From CAYMCO01 sp964388955 (GTDB lineage Bacteria; Chloroflexota; Anaerolineae; Anaerolineales; E44-bin32), in assembly GCA_964388955.1 (NCBI GenBank), contig CAYMCO010000030.1:1-64000 (forward strand): DNA of 64,000 nucleotides, written 5' to 3'. This document shows positions 37,324 through 46,321 of this stretch, piece after piece. The position numbers and the translations under genes were made by a program. How positions within the stretch are numbered: the stretch's first letter is position 1; each line of letters starts with the position of its first letter. The notes beneath the pieces were generated by a model that saw only the letters and a program-made list of their open reading frames with translations, did no database searches and was not told the origin of the DNA.

Positions 37324-38658
37324 ATGCGAGCCCCCATTGACCAGCAGGGAGTTCGTGCGGTGGCCAGTCATCTAATTCGCGACGGAACGGTCATGTTTGC
37401 CGCCGACCAATTCGAAGAGGGATATATCTTCGTCAGCGGCGATCAGATCGAGGATATGGGTAAGGGAGACCCTCCCAAAGGGCTGGTAGAGAAGGCCGAT
37501 CAGGTAATCGGCGCCCACGGCAAGGTAGTTCTCCCGGGGCTCGTGAATGCACATACACATTTGAGCCAGACATTCATGCGTGGGCTGGCTGCCGGTCGAA
37601 CGTTTCAAGAATGGCTGCGAGACGTGATATGGCCGCTCGAGGCGGCAATGTCCGTTCAACAGCTCAAAGTGGCGGCAATGCTGGGCATGATCGAGAATCT
37701 ACACGGCGGAGTGACTCACGTCATCGATCACCATAAGGTAACGAAGAGTCCTTCCCATACCGATGCGGTATGTCAGGCCGCTGTGGAAGTGGGCGTCCGG
37801 CTGACACTTGCCCGCGGGTGGGCGGATCTGGGAGCGAAGCCTGACGATCAGGCTGAATTGCTCGAAGATTTCCAGCGCCTGCTTGAAGCTTGGGGCGGTT
37901 CTTCTGACCACCTCCGCCCCGTTCGGATCGCTAGTGGCCCCATGGCGCTGTGGCGGTGTTCTCCCGAGATGCTTCAGCGGATGCACAGCCTAGCGACCGC
38001 CAGCAACACACTGACGCACATCCACGTGTCCGAGACTGCCAATGAGGTCGAGGAATTCGAGCGTGAGAGGGAGTGCAGGCCGATAGAATGGCTGGACCGG
38101 CTGGGCCTGCTGGACGAAAACCTGCAAGCTGTACATGCAGTATGGGTGGATGCGGCGGAGATCGAACTCCTGAAGAGACGCCGAGCCGTGGTAATCCACT
38201 GCCCCGTGAGCAATGCGGTGCTTGGTAACGGGATTGCGCCTCTCACGGCTCTTGTCCGCATGGGGGTCCCCATACGGCTGGGCACGGATGGGGCGGCAAG
38301 CAACGATACAAATGACATCTTTGAAACGGGCAAATTCGCGCTAGCAATAGCCAGAGGAGTGGAGCGTGACCCAGCGGCCATTTCCCCGTCCCAAACGCTG
38401 GATATGTTGACCGCTGGCTGCCGGCTGAGGCCGGGCGAGAGAGCTGACATCATACTTGTGGACCTGGATACGATCCACGCCACGCCTGCACATGACCTGC
38501 CGTCGGCACTGCTGCTGTGCGCCCGGGCGGGCGATGTGGAAACCGTGATGGTGGGAGGCCAGGTCGTGATGCAAGGTAGACAACTCCTGACCGTGGATGA
38601 GCGCGCCGTCCTTCAGGAAGCCCGGGCCATGGCTTTGGGCCTCCAGGAGCGGCTGTGA
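37324..38658 (+). CDS. ATZ/TRZ-family aminohydrolase
   Basis: A 444-residue metal-dependent aminohydrolase of the chlorohydrolase / cytosine deaminase-like branch. Metal ligands are visible in LVNAHTHLSQTFMRGL, in THIHVSETANEV and at the Asp of RLGTDGAASNDTND. VIHCPVSNAVLGNG gives the conserved His loop. Relatives deaminate S-adenosylhomocysteine, 8-oxoguanine, guanine or s-triazines. Purine deamination fits the neighbourhood, but specificity is not readable. The start is uncertain: GTG 37276 and ATG 37324 are both in frame and neither has a strong ribosome site. It is followed 55 bases later by the flavin oxidoreductase gene. Confidence 0.85.
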   Translation: MRAPIDQQGVRAVASHLIRDGTVMFAADQFEEGYIFVSGDQIEDMGKGDPPKGLVEKADQVIGAHGKVVLPGLVNAHTHLSQTFMRGLAAGRTFQEWLRDVIWPLEAAMSVQQLKVAAMLGMIENLHGGVTHVIDHHKVTKSPSHTDAVCQAAVEVGVRLTLARGWADLGAKPDDQAELLEDFQRLLEAWGGSSDHLRPVRIASGPMALWRCSPEMLQRMHSLATASNTLTHIHVSETANEVEEFERERECRPIEWLDRLGLLDENLQAVHAVWVDAAEIELLKRRRAVVIHCPVSNAVLGNGIAPLTALVRMGVPIRLGTDGAASNDTNDIFETGKFALAIARGVERDPAAISPSQTLDMLTAGCRLRPGERADIILVDLDTIHATPAHDLPSALLLCARAGDVETVMVGGQVVMQGRQLLTVDERAVLQEARAMALGLQERL

Positions 38659-38713
38659 TGTGCGCCCGTCGCTTCTCCGAACGCCTACCGAGATCGGATC
38701 GAGGATAAAACGA

Positions 38714-39697
38714 GTGATTGCGGGCGGCATCCGCCTTCTTCCGAACGCCCATGCGGGTAGGCTGGCAGAGATTGCAGCCACCGCCGAGCGTCACGGATTC
38801 GATAGATTGTGGTTGATGGATGAAGGCCTGGCGGCGCGCGATGTGTATGTAACCCTTGCACTTATGGCGCGAGAAACCCATAGGATCGAGCTAGGCACCG
38901 GGATCACCAATCCCTATACACGCCACCCGGGTGTGGCGGCAGGGGCGATCGCTTCACTCGATGAGATCTCCGGTGGGCGCGCTTTCCTCGGGATCGGCGC
39001 CGGTGGCTCTTTGACCCTCGATCCCTTGGGGATTTCCCGAACCAGACCGCTGGCTGCGGTCCGGGAAATGGTCGAAATCACCCGTGCCCTATTGCAGGGA
39101 AGCCGCGTGGATTATCAAGGTGAAACACTGCACCTGAGGAAGGCCAAACTCGACTTTGCACGGCCGGACATAGAAATCTGGATAGCAGCTAGAGGCCCCA
39201 GGATGCTGGAGCTGGCTGGGGGCATTGCGGACGGCGTGGCGTTGAGTTTTATCCATGAGGACTTGATCCGGGATGTCCTGCGGACCGTACGCGCGGGGGC
39301 GGCCGCCACCGGGAACCGTCCCCGGATCAGCTTCTCGACCATGATCGTCACCAGCGGCGGTGTGCTGGAGCGAGTGCGACCCTATCTGACGTACTCACTG
39401 ATCGATTCGCCGCCCGCCGCCAAGGAGCTGCTCGGCATCTCGACGGATGAAGTTGCGGACATTCGTCGAGCAATGGCGGAGGAGGGCCTTCGGGCTGCCG
39501 GGAGGATGTTGAAGGAGGAATGGATACGCCCATTCGTCCTCATGGGCAGCATCGCCGAATGTGCCGGCAAGCTGGAATCTCTGATCAAGGTTCACAACCT
39601 TGACGAGGTCATGGTGCCGATAGTGGAGCTAGAGCACGCGGAAAAAGAGATGCGGGCGTTCGCAGATTTGATTTCGTCCCTGCGATCCCGTATCTGA
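38714..39697 (+). CDS. LLM-class flavin/F420-dependent oxidoreductase
   Basis: A 327-residue luciferase-like TIM barrel. Characteristic are AATAERHGFDRLWLMDEG, the HRIELGTGITNPYTRHP stretch, GRAFLGIGAGGS and EIWIAARGPRMLELAGG. It is nearer to methylene-tetrahydromethanopterin reductase-like members than to two-component monooxygenases, so F420 or FMN could be the cofactor. GTG 38714 is chosen, with GAGGA about eight bases upstream. A longer frame beginning at 38597 overlaps the previous gene without homology. In an anaerobe an F420-linked reductase is more plausible than an oxygenase; this is inference. Confidence 0.85.
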   Translation: MIAGGIRLLPNAHAGRLAEIAATAERHGFDRLWLMDEGLAARDVYVTLALMARETHRIELGTGITNPYTRHPGVAAGAIASLDEISGGRAFLGIGAGGSLTLDPLGISRTRPLAAVREMVEITRALLQGSRVDYQGETLHLRKAKLDFARPDIEIWIAARGPRMLELAGGIADGVALSFIHEDLIRDVLRTVRAGAAATGNRPRISFSTMIVTSGGVLERVRPYLTYSLIDSPPAAKELLGISTDEVADIRRAMAEEGLRAAGRMLKEEWIRPFVLMGSIAECAGKLESLIKVHNLDEVMVPIVELEHAEKEMRAFADLISSLRSRI

Positions 39698-39995
39698 TAG
39701 GTGAGCGATACTCGTCCTTCCACAATCCGAGAAAGTTCATGAATGGCCCCCCATGTCACGGGGTCCGCGACTTGGCGGCTCGAGCAATCCTGTTGGCCAG
39801 AGCGCGATCCCAGCGACGACGGCTTGAGAATGCGCCGGGTGCTTCAGATCTTATCTCAAGACTGCTGGCCAGGGGCAATGCCCCTTGACAAGAGGGCGGG
39901 CATAATGGCCGCCGGAATGGGGTAGATAATTCCAGGCGCTTCGGCCTCAATCTGGACGCGGCCGCGGCTCCGCAGAGAAGACCAGCGACGTTCCC
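39698..39995. other. Convergent gap, nothing recognised
   Basis: 298 bases between the ends of the flavin oxidoreductase (plus) and the second XRE-cupin gene (minus). No gene and no clear terminator hairpin. Confidence 0.4.
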
Positions 39996-40562
39996 CTAGA
40001 AGACGGGTGGGGTGATGATGGAGATCCATTCAACCATTTCGGATCCCGAGCCGTTGGCGATGGACTTCAATCGCGTGCCCTCGAAATAGATGCTATCCCC
40101 TGTATCTAGATCGTATTCACCGGACTCCAAGCCGATGCGCAGTTTGCCCGATAAGACGTATATGCATTCCTCCGTTGGCTCGCGCAAGCGGCTGACAGGT
40201 ACGCTCGCCCTGCCGGCGTTCAACCGCCCCGCGAAAACCTCCATCTTCCGAGTCAGATCGGGGACGAGAAGCTCGTACGTTAGCCCGGATCCAGGCAGGA
40301 TGAGCTTCGCCCTATGGTCCGCCCGAACCACCGGATCCGGCTTGGGCGCCTCAGAGAGAAAGTGCAGGATCGATACTCCCAACGCGGCGGCGATGCGCCT
40401 CAGGGAGTTTATGGACGGGTTTGCCCGATCGTGTTCGACTTGGCTCAAGAACGATGCCGTCAAGTCAATGCGTCGAGCCAATTCTCGCAGGCTGAGTCCC
40501 AATTCCTCCCGCCGCTGCCTTATCCTGATCCCAATCTGCAGATCGTTCTCGTGTTCGTTCAT
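39996..40562 (-). CDS. XRE-family regulator with cupin sensor domain (paralogue)
   Basis: A 188-residue regulator of the same build as the one at 28461. The XRE HTH at residues 10-65 (IRQRREELGLSLRELARRI, LTASFLSQVEHDRANPS) is followed by a C-terminal cupin (TEECIYVLSGKLRIGLES, LDTGDSIYFEG). The two align over their whole length, including the linker PVVRADHRAKLILPGSGLTYELL, so they arose by duplication. The gene follows the AOR gene by 66 bases on the same strand, so they form a likely operon, and the protein may regulate it or the divergent YgeW gene region. Confidence 0.9.
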   Translation of the reverse strand: MNEHENDLQIGIRIRQRREELGLSLRELARRIDLTASFLSQVEHDRANPSINSLRRIAAALGVSILHFLSEAPKPDPVVRADHRAKLILPGSGLTYELLVPDLTRKMEVFAGRLNAGRASVPVSRLREPTEECIYVLSGKLRIGLESGEYDLDTGDSIYFEGTRLKSIANGSGSEMVEWISIITPPVF

Positions 40563-40628
40563 ATGCGAATCTCACCCCGCTTGACCGCGATCTGTAGCCA
40601 CAGCGACTTGGTCACGAGGCTGCTCCTT

Positions 40629-42518
40629 TCAGTCACCTATCTGTGCAATGCGCCCGTCCAATTTCAGCCGCCTCAGTGTCCGGTTTGTCGGCACTCCACG
40701 CTCGTCCCAATCTCGAAGTTCGTAATAGCGATCAAGCATTTGTTGGAGGTCAATGGCAGCTTGAGTCTTGCGCGGCTGAATGCCCGGCTCTGTGGAGCCG
40801 CCGCATGACTTTCCCGATGATACGTATTCGAGCAGGGGGGAATGGGTGATTCTCTTGGGAAGGATGTCATCGGCCCGGTCAAAGCCCAAGCGCACGTTGA
40901 ACATTCTTTCGATGTTGACAATCCGTTCGCCGATCTGAAGTAGCTCCTCCGGCGTAACCTCACGCCCCATTGCCCGAATCCCTTCGGCAAGGTCCTCCAG
41001 CTTGAGCGCGTACGTCTCTGGCATGATGAACTTGCAAACCCCCAGAGAGTCCGCCAGCGCACAATAATGTTCGCCGAATACGACCAAATCCGGCTTGTAC
41101 GTCTCATCGGAAATATCCATCAGGCGCTCAAGGATGGCCTGCGGGAAGGTCGCCCGTCCAGCATCCCAGTTCTGCGCGACATCAATCGTCGGCAACGCGT
41201 AGAGATGATCTGCCCCCCGGTTGCTGGTGGCATGGCCGAGGCCGAAGGCCTTCGCCTTTCGAGGCTCCTGACGGGGCATCTCCAGGCCCTTTACCTGCAT
41301 TGCGTATTGCTCGGCGCCTCTGCCGATCCGTTGCCCTGCAAAAAGGGAGCCGTCAGCGAGGATTTCTCCCAACCCTTTTCGATAAGCGATGGATTCCACA
41401 AGCCCTAGAATGGTCTCGCCATCGCCCCAATCCAACGAGAACATACCATCGTCCAACAGCCCTCTCTCATGGCATTCCATGGCGAATGCGATCGTCACGC
41501 CGGTGGAGATCGTATCCAGGCCAAGTTCATTGCATAGGTGGTTGGCCTGGATCACCACCCTCGGATCCGCATTCCAGCACATTGGCCCGAAGGCGCTGGC
41601 GGTCTCATATTCCGGGCCTTCGATCTCAATTATGCCATGGCCGGTCGCGGTCTGAGACCGCCGCGAGCACCGAACAGGACAGGAGCTGCAACCCTTGGTT
41701 TTTGTCCAATTTCGGCGGAAGGCTGCGACATCTACATCGTCAATGAACGGAAACCCCGCGACCTGATGGTTTCTCGCGGGCAGTGTGCCCAGATGATTCT
41801 GGGTTTCCATCAAGAGCAAAGTAGTCGATTGGCTCAAGCCCTGTATGCCCGGATGACGCAGGACCTGCCGCGATTTCTGCCCCGCCAGCTTGCGGAAACG
41901 GCCGGGAGTCCGTGGCCTCCTTCGCTCGGAGCATACATGCACTGCCTTGAGTCTCTTGCTTCCCATGACCGCGCCTGGGCCACCCCGGGCCGCGGCCCGC
42001 CCCCCATCACTGATGATCGCTGCCATATGAACGAGATTCTCCCCTGCTGGCCCGATCGCCGCCACGCGCCCCCCCTTCTCCCGGAGGCGCGTCTCAACCA
42101 CCGACGTCTTCCGCCCCCAGAGATCGTCCGCCGGGAAAAGCAGTGCGCCAGTGTCGGTAACCCGCAGTGTCCTTGGATGTGGAGCTTTGCCGGTCACGAT
42201 CACGGCATCATAGCCGGCGCGTCGCAGCTCGGGCCCGAGATGGCCACCCGCATTGGCGTAGCCGTAGCCGCCGGTGGCCGGGGACATGAATGTGACGTTG
42301 TACCTCGCGGAGGCTGGCCAGGGGGTATCGTTGAAGAGGCCAGTGGTGAAGACCAGGCAGTTTTCCGGGTCGAAAGGCGAGACCGCTTGGCCGATCAGCC
42401 CGAAAGCAAGCGCCGCACCCAGTCCCCGCCCCCCCGGGAAGTCCTCCAGCAGCTCAGGGTCCGTTTCCTGGATGCGTATCGCCGAGGTAGTCAAGTCGAT
42501 GAAGGCAGTCTTGGTCAC
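40629..42518 (-). CDS. AOR-family tungsto-pterin oxidoreductase 1
   Basis: A 629-residue member of the aldehyde:ferredoxin oxidoreductase family (COG2414), which carries a tungsten bis-pterin and one [4Fe-4S] cluster. N-terminal FPGGRGLGAALAFGL, the pterin loop NAGGHLGPELRRAGYDAVIV (first part) and PGAVMGSKRLKAV are present. The cluster ligands appear as C277, C280, C284 (CSSCPVRC) and C495 (GVCKF). The motif CNELGLDTISTG matches the pterin-binding DxxGLD box. GTG start with AGAGGA upstream. The electron acceptor is probably ferredoxin. It forms an operon with an XRE-cupin regulator and is divergent from ygeW. Substrate unknown; family members oxidise aldehydes, reduce acids or, as in BamB, reduce aromatic rings. 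Confidence 0.92.
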   Translation of the reverse strand: MTKTAFIDLTTSAIRIQETDPELLEDFPGGRGLGAALAFGLIGQAVSPFDPENCLVFTTGLFNDTPWPASARYNVTFMSPATGGYGYANAGGHLGPELRRAGYDAVIVTGKAPHPRTLRVTDTGALLFPADDLWGRKTSVVETRLREKGGRVAAIGPAGENLVHMAAIISDGGRAAARGGPGAVMGSKRLKAVHVCSERRRPRTPGRFRKLAGQKSRQVLRHPGIQGLSQSTTLLLMETQNHLGTLPARNHQVAGFPFIDDVDVAAFRRNWTKTKGCSSCPVRCSRRSQTATGHGIIEIEGPEYETASAFGPMCWNADPRVVIQANHLCNELGLDTISTGVTIAFAMECHERGLLDDGMFSLDWGDGETILGLVESIAYRKGLGEILADGSLFAGQRIGRGAEQYAMQVKGLEMPRQEPRKAKAFGLGHATSNRGADHLYALPTIDVAQNWDAGRATFPQAILERLMDISDETYKPDLVVFGEHYCALADSLGVCKFIMPETYALKLEDLAEGIRAMGREVTPEELLQIGERIVNIERMFNVRLGFDRADDILPKRITHSPLLEYVSSGKSCGGSTEPGIQPRKTQAAIDLQQMLDRYYELRDWDERGVPTNRTLRRLKLDGRIAQIGD

Positions 42519-42846
42519 TTTTCAGCCATCCTCTGGCGGTCATGGAAAGCATAGGCATTTGATTTTGGACGGCCAAGTCATGGCCGGCATAAATGCCAGA
42601 TGGCTGGCGTTCCAGCGACGCCTGCGGGGGAAAGCGCAGGCGCTCCGGTCGCCATCGGTCTGCCGCCCAGTCTAGCCGAGTGAAATGAACCCGTCAAGCA
42701 GTGCTCAACAGATGCCGCCCCGCGTCATCAGAAATCACCGCACTTTCCTCGAGCGGGTTTGCGCCTGAGAGTTTCGCTCGACGCGCGGGCATTTCGGCAG
42801 AGCGTATGTCGCATTCCCCCTTCGTCTTGGGAGGGGTTACACAGCC

Positions 42847-42875
42847 TTGACCCGCGGGCGATCCTGTGATAATGT
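42847..42875 (+). promoter_or_regulatory. Sigma-70 promoter upstream of the carbamoyltransferase
   Basis: TTGACC (42847-42852), a 17-base spacer and TAATGT (42870-42875). It points towards the YgeW-like gene at 43137. The -10 box overlaps the first unit of a tandem repeat. Confidence 0.6.
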
Positions 42876-42913
42876 GCGCGTAGAGTTAACGATGTGCGCT
42901 AATACTTAACGCG
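42874..42913. repeat. Two tandem 20-bp repeats at the promoter, probable operator
   Basis: Units 42874-42893 and 42894-42913 agree at 14 of 20 bases, including GTGCGC at the start and TTAACG at positions 13-18. They begin inside the -10 box and cover the expected transcription start. The 20-base period would place two protein copies on one face of the helix. The XRE-cupin or GntR proteins encoded in the window are candidate binders. Confidence 0.55.
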
Positions 42914-43136
42914 ACAAGGATGGAAACCTCAAGCCGGAAACGCTGCGAGAATGCCTGGGCAGGCATACTATGAGATGATGCCCAATATCCCCGCCAACTT
43001 GAATGAGGGACAAGGCATGCGGAGCCGATGATAGCCATTCTCAAGGATAGCCCTGTGGCTGCTGAGCCTGAAATCGGTACCTGATTCTGCAGTTTGGAAA
43101 GATCCAGAATTCACAGGATAGGGGAGAGTCCGTCTG

Positions 43137-44195
43137 ATGAAAATATCGAACCTGAAGGGCCGAGACTTCTTGGCCGAAACCGACTTCACACCTGAAGAAA
43201 TCAACGCGATCCTGGAATACGCAACCGATCTGAAGGAGGAGCGCTCACGGGGCGAGTACCACGATCATCTGCTGCGAAGCAAGACGCTCTTCATGATCTT
43301 CTACAACCAATCTCTGCGCACTCGCAACTCCTTCGAGGCAGGCATGACCGAACTAGGGGGGCATGCCCACTTCCTCGACCCGACCAAGATCTACACCCCT
43401 GCGATGGAAGGCCGCGAGGTGGCCTACAGCACGGAGCGTGTGTCGGATGTGGCGCGCGTGCTCGATCGTATGGGGCACGCGATCGCCATCCGCTGCTATG
43501 GCGATCCGGTTGATTGGGAGTACGGAGCAGCGCACGCCATGCTGCGTGAGTTTGCTCGGTGGGCGGAAATTCCTGTGCTCAATATGGAGGATGACATCTA
43601 TCACCCATTCCAAGGGCTTGCGGACATGCTCACCGTCAAAGAGAAGTTCGATGCGTTCCAGGGGGTCAGATTCGTCATGTCCTGGGCCTACTCGCCCAGC
43701 GTTCATAAGCCCAGAGCGGTGCCGCAATCGGCAATTCTGTATGCCAGCATGCTGGGCATGGATGTAACTCTTGCACACCCTCAAGGCATGGAACTGGCTC
43801 CTGACATAATCGAGAAGTGCTTTCAGTATGCCCGGCAGAGCGGCGGATCGTTTCAGGTTTCGCACGACTTTGAAGGAGCGGTCGAAGGCGCACACGTCGT
43901 ATACCCCAAGGCATGGTGTGCGACTCCCATCTTCCAACCGCCGATCGGTGATGCAAGCGGCGAGAAGGCCGAGGTGATTTTCAAGCGGCACAAAGACTGG
44001 AAATGCACTGCAGACACCATGGAGCTGGCAGACAGGAATGCCATCTATATGCACTGTCTTCCCGCCGATCGCAATTTCGAAGTCACCGATGAGGTGCTGG
44101 ACAGGACAGAGGGCGACGGGTGGATATCAGCCGTTTTCGATCAGGCGGAGAACCGGCTGCATGTTCAGAATGCAGTCTTGGCGCTGACGATGTAG
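43137..44195 (+). CDS. YgeW-like (knotted) carbamoyltransferase
   Basis: A 352-residue transcarbamoylase of the YgeW branch. The carbamoyl-phosphate loop reads SLRTR (residues 59-63) instead of the STRTR of ornithine and aspartate enzymes. HPFQGLADMLTVKEKF, FVMSWAYSPSVHKPRAVPQS and the late MHCLPADR box are present. In enteric bacteria ygeW sits in a purine-catabolic cluster with hydantoinase, SsnA and carbamate kinase, where transfer of a ureido group to phosphate would yield carbamoyl phosphate. The same neighbours follow here, but no carbamate kinase is in the window. It starts 255 bases after a good promoter, with GGGGAG as ribosome site. Confidence 0.9.
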   Translation: MKISNLKGRDFLAETDFTPEEINAILEYATDLKEERSRGEYHDHLLRSKTLFMIFYNQSLRTRNSFEAGMTELGGHAHFLDPTKIYTPAMEGREVAYSTERVSDVARVLDRMGHAIAIRCYGDPVDWEYGAAHAMLREFARWAEIPVLNMEDDIYHPFQGLADMLTVKEKFDAFQGVRFVMSWAYSPSVHKPRAVPQSAILYASMLGMDVTLAHPQGMELAPDIIEKCFQYARQSGGSFQVSHDFEGAVEGAHVVYPKAWCATPIFQPPIGDASGEKAEVIFKRHKDWKCTADTMELADRNAIYMHCLPADRNFEVTDEVLDRTEGDGWISAVFDQAENRLHVQNAVLALTM

Positions 44196-44419
44196 CTTGA
44201 ACAGCGCGCTAGAGCGCCAGGGGGATTTGGTGTAGGGTTCAGTCGGTCGACCACCGGTCTGCCCTTGCAGGCGTCTCGCTCGAATGCCGGTGTGGAGCCA
44301 TGTATAGCAGCGCAATCGGCGCAACAGGGAAACATTCAGGGAATTCCTTGGGAATTTGGCAAGAGACGGTGGAAGTTTCGGTCATCTGATCTGTTCGTCA
44401 AAGCATGATAGGGTTCTGA

Positions 44420-45781
44420 ATGCTGTATGACTTGGCGGTTCGAGGCGGGACAGTAGTCACGGCGACGGAGAGTTTTCGGGCCGATGTCGCTGTTGCGGGA
44501 GGGAAGATAGCGGCGATCGCTTCTTCGTTACGAGGTGAAAGGGAAATCGACGCGTCCGGCAAGCTGGTGCTGCCCGGTGCTGTTGACCCTCACGTACATT
44601 TGGAGATGGCGCTCGGGTCACTCGTCACAAGCGATGATTGGGAGAGCGGCACGGCGGCGGCGCTGTTCGGTGGAACCACCACAGTGATTGATTTCGTGGA
44701 ACCGCAGCTGGGGCAGCCCCTCCTTGAGGCTCTCAAATCTCGCTGTGCAGCAGCAGAGGCCAAAACACTCGTCGATTTTGCATTGCATATGACGCTTGGG
44801 GGCGGGGATCCGGAGACGTTGGCGCAGATCCCTGCGGTGGTCGAGGCCGGGTGCCCCTCCTTCAAGACGTACCTCACCTATGCAGATCTGCTACTCGATG
44901 ATCGTGCTTTCCTGTCCGCGCTGGAGCATGTCAAGAATGCAGGTGGTCTGGCCCTCGTCCATGCTGAGAGCCAGGCCATCATCGAGTATATGCAGGATCG
45001 ATTGCTCAAGCAGGGAATGATCCAAGCGCGATATCACCCGCGATCACGACCTGCCATCGCTGAAATTGAAGCCATAAACCGAGCTGCAGCGCTTGCCGAA
45101 GCTGCTGGGGCGGCTCTCTATGTGGTTCACGTGTCAACTTCATATGGATGCGAAGCCATACGCCAAGCCCGGCGGCGAGGCGCGCGCCTATATGCGGAAA
45201 CGTGCCCTCAATATTTGCTGCTTGCTGAGGAGGAATACGAGCGCGAAGGCTTTGAGGCTGCGAAATTCGTTTGCAGCCCGCCGCTACGCGGCAAGGGCGA
45301 CGCGAATCGACTCTGGACCGCTTTGGCTGATGGCGATATCGACTGCGTGTCCACAGATCATTGTGCGTGGCTATTCGATGGCCAGAAGACCAGCGGGAGC
45401 AGCTGCTTTACCGACATACCTGCAGGCATGCCGGGGATCGAGAGCCGCCTGGCGTTGTTGCACACCTTTGGGGTCCTATGCGGTCGTGTATCCCTCAATC
45501 GTTGGGTGGATCTCTGTTCAACTGCACCTGCAAGGATTTTCGGCCTGTATCCGAGGAAGGGGGATCTGACCGTTGGTTCGGACGGGGACATCGTGATCTT
45601 TGACCCAGAAATGTCCGTCACCCTGGGGGAGGAGGTGTTGCATGAAAAGGTCGACTACTCCCCGTATGCCGGGATGGTATTGAGAGGCTATCCTGTCGTG
45701 AGCATCTCAAGGGGAAAGGTGGCTGTCATGTATGGGGAGCTCCTGGCCCGCCCCGGAGACGGCAGATTCCTGAAGAGGTAG
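44420..45781 (+). CDS. Dihydropyrimidinase / hydantoinase family protein
   Basis: A 453-residue cyclic amidohydrolase. Metal ligands H58 and H60 lie in DPHVHLEM, and the carbamylated lysine is K149 in PSFKTYLTY. HVSTSYGCEAIRQARRRG gives the second His region and CVSTDHCAW the late Asp-containing loop. These enzymes open dihydropyrimidine, hydantoin or allantoin-type rings to ureido acids, the step before a carbamoyltransferase or ureidohydrolase. It is the first gene of a compact six-gene operon, the next gene starting nine bases after its stop. It lies 224 bases after the carbamoyltransferase gene and may be on the same transcript. Dihydropyrimidine is the favoured substrate given the PreA-like protein at the operon end. 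Confidence 0.9.
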   Translation: MLYDLAVRGGTVVTATESFRADVAVAGGKIAAIASSLRGEREIDASGKLVLPGAVDPHVHLEMALGSLVTSDDWESGTAAALFGGTTTVIDFVEPQLGQPLLEALKSRCAAAEAKTLVDFALHMTLGGGDPETLAQIPAVVEAGCPSFKTYLTYADLLLDDRAFLSALEHVKNAGGLALVHAESQAIIEYMQDRLLKQGMIQARYHPRSRPAIAEIEAINRAAALAEAAGAALYVVHVSTSYGCEAIRQARRRGARLYAETCPQYLLLAEEEYEREGFEAAKFVCSPPLRGKGDANRLWTALADGDIDCVSTDHCAWLFDGQKTSGSSCFTDIPAGMPGIESRLALLHTFGVLCGRVSLNRWVDLCSTAPARIFGLYPRKGDLTVGSDGDIVIFDPEMSVTLGEEVLHEKVDYSPYAGMVLRGYPVVSISRGKVAVMYGELLARPGDGRFLKR

Positions 45782-45790
45782 TATCGAGCG

Positions 45791-46321
45791 ATGCGCCTGG
45801 AGATCGAGCCCAAGCTATGCACGGGCTGCCGTCTGTGCGAGTCGTTCTGCGCTCTGGTTCATGAGGAGCAGATTTGGCCTTCGCTCGCGCGGGTGCATGT
45901 CAGGAGGGATGAGAGCCGGGCCATCTTTCTGCCGGTCGTCTGTCCCGCTTGCGAGGCAAAACCCTGCATCGACGCATGCCCTGAGCCAGGCACAATTGCC
46001 CAGACACCATTGGGCGCGGTTGTTATCAATGAACTACGCTGCACTGGATGCAGCAAGTGTGTCCGAGCGTGTGAGATCGGTGCCATTTTCTTTCGCCGTG
46101 TTCCCGGGCGGGGAAAGCATGGCAAGGCGGTTGCCCTGAAATGCGATCTTTGCGGAGGGGACCCATGGTGTGTGAAAGTATGTGCTGCCGGGGCGCTCAG
46201 ATTGATGGATGGTGATGGTCAAGGAGGGCAGATTGTGTATGAGCGACTGAAGATCGAAATGGAAAGCCTGGACAGGACGGTGCCGGAGCGGGCCCGGCCA
46301 TTTGCGAAGCGCGATAGATGA
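45791..46321 (+). CDS. Ferredoxin-like electron carrier with four [4Fe-4S] motifs
   Basis: A 176-residue iron-sulfur protein. Four cysteine groups are visible: CTGCRLCESFC near residue 10, CPACEAKPCIDACP near 53, CTGCSKCVRAC near 82 and CDLCGGDPWCVKVC near 118. They are arranged like the HycB/DmsB-type subunits that accompany molybdo- and tungsto-enzymes. Its stop overlaps the start of the second AOR gene (ATGA), so it is almost certainly the dedicated electron carrier of that enzyme. The same type of partner is found beside BamB-type ring reductases and some AOR proteins. The start codon is nine bases after the dihydropyrimidinase stop. Confidence 0.92.
   Translation: MRLEIEPKLCTGCRLCESFCALVHEEQIWPSLARVHVRRDESRAIFLPVVCPACEAKPCIDACPEPGTIAQTPLGAVVINELRCTGCSKCVRACEIGAIFFRRVPGRGKHGKAVALKCDLCGGDPWCVKVCAAGALRLMDGDGQGGQIVYERLKIEMESLDRTVPERARPFAKRDR

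Larger units (their letters stand above)
42519..43136. other. Divergent control region, AOR 1 / carbamoyltransferase
   Basis: 618 bases between divergent genes. It contains the promoter at 42847-42875, a 20-bp tandem repeat at 42874-42913, and a small hairpin (ATGCCT 42951-42956 with AGGCAT 42961-42966) in a leader of about 255 bases before the carbamoyltransferase start. No purine riboswitch core was recognised in this leader. Confidence 0.5.

Noticed and set aside
38597..38713. Earlier start for the LLM oxidoreductase
   Set aside because: It overlaps the previous gene by 62 bases and the extra 39 residues are unlike the family; GTG 38714 has GAGGA upstream.
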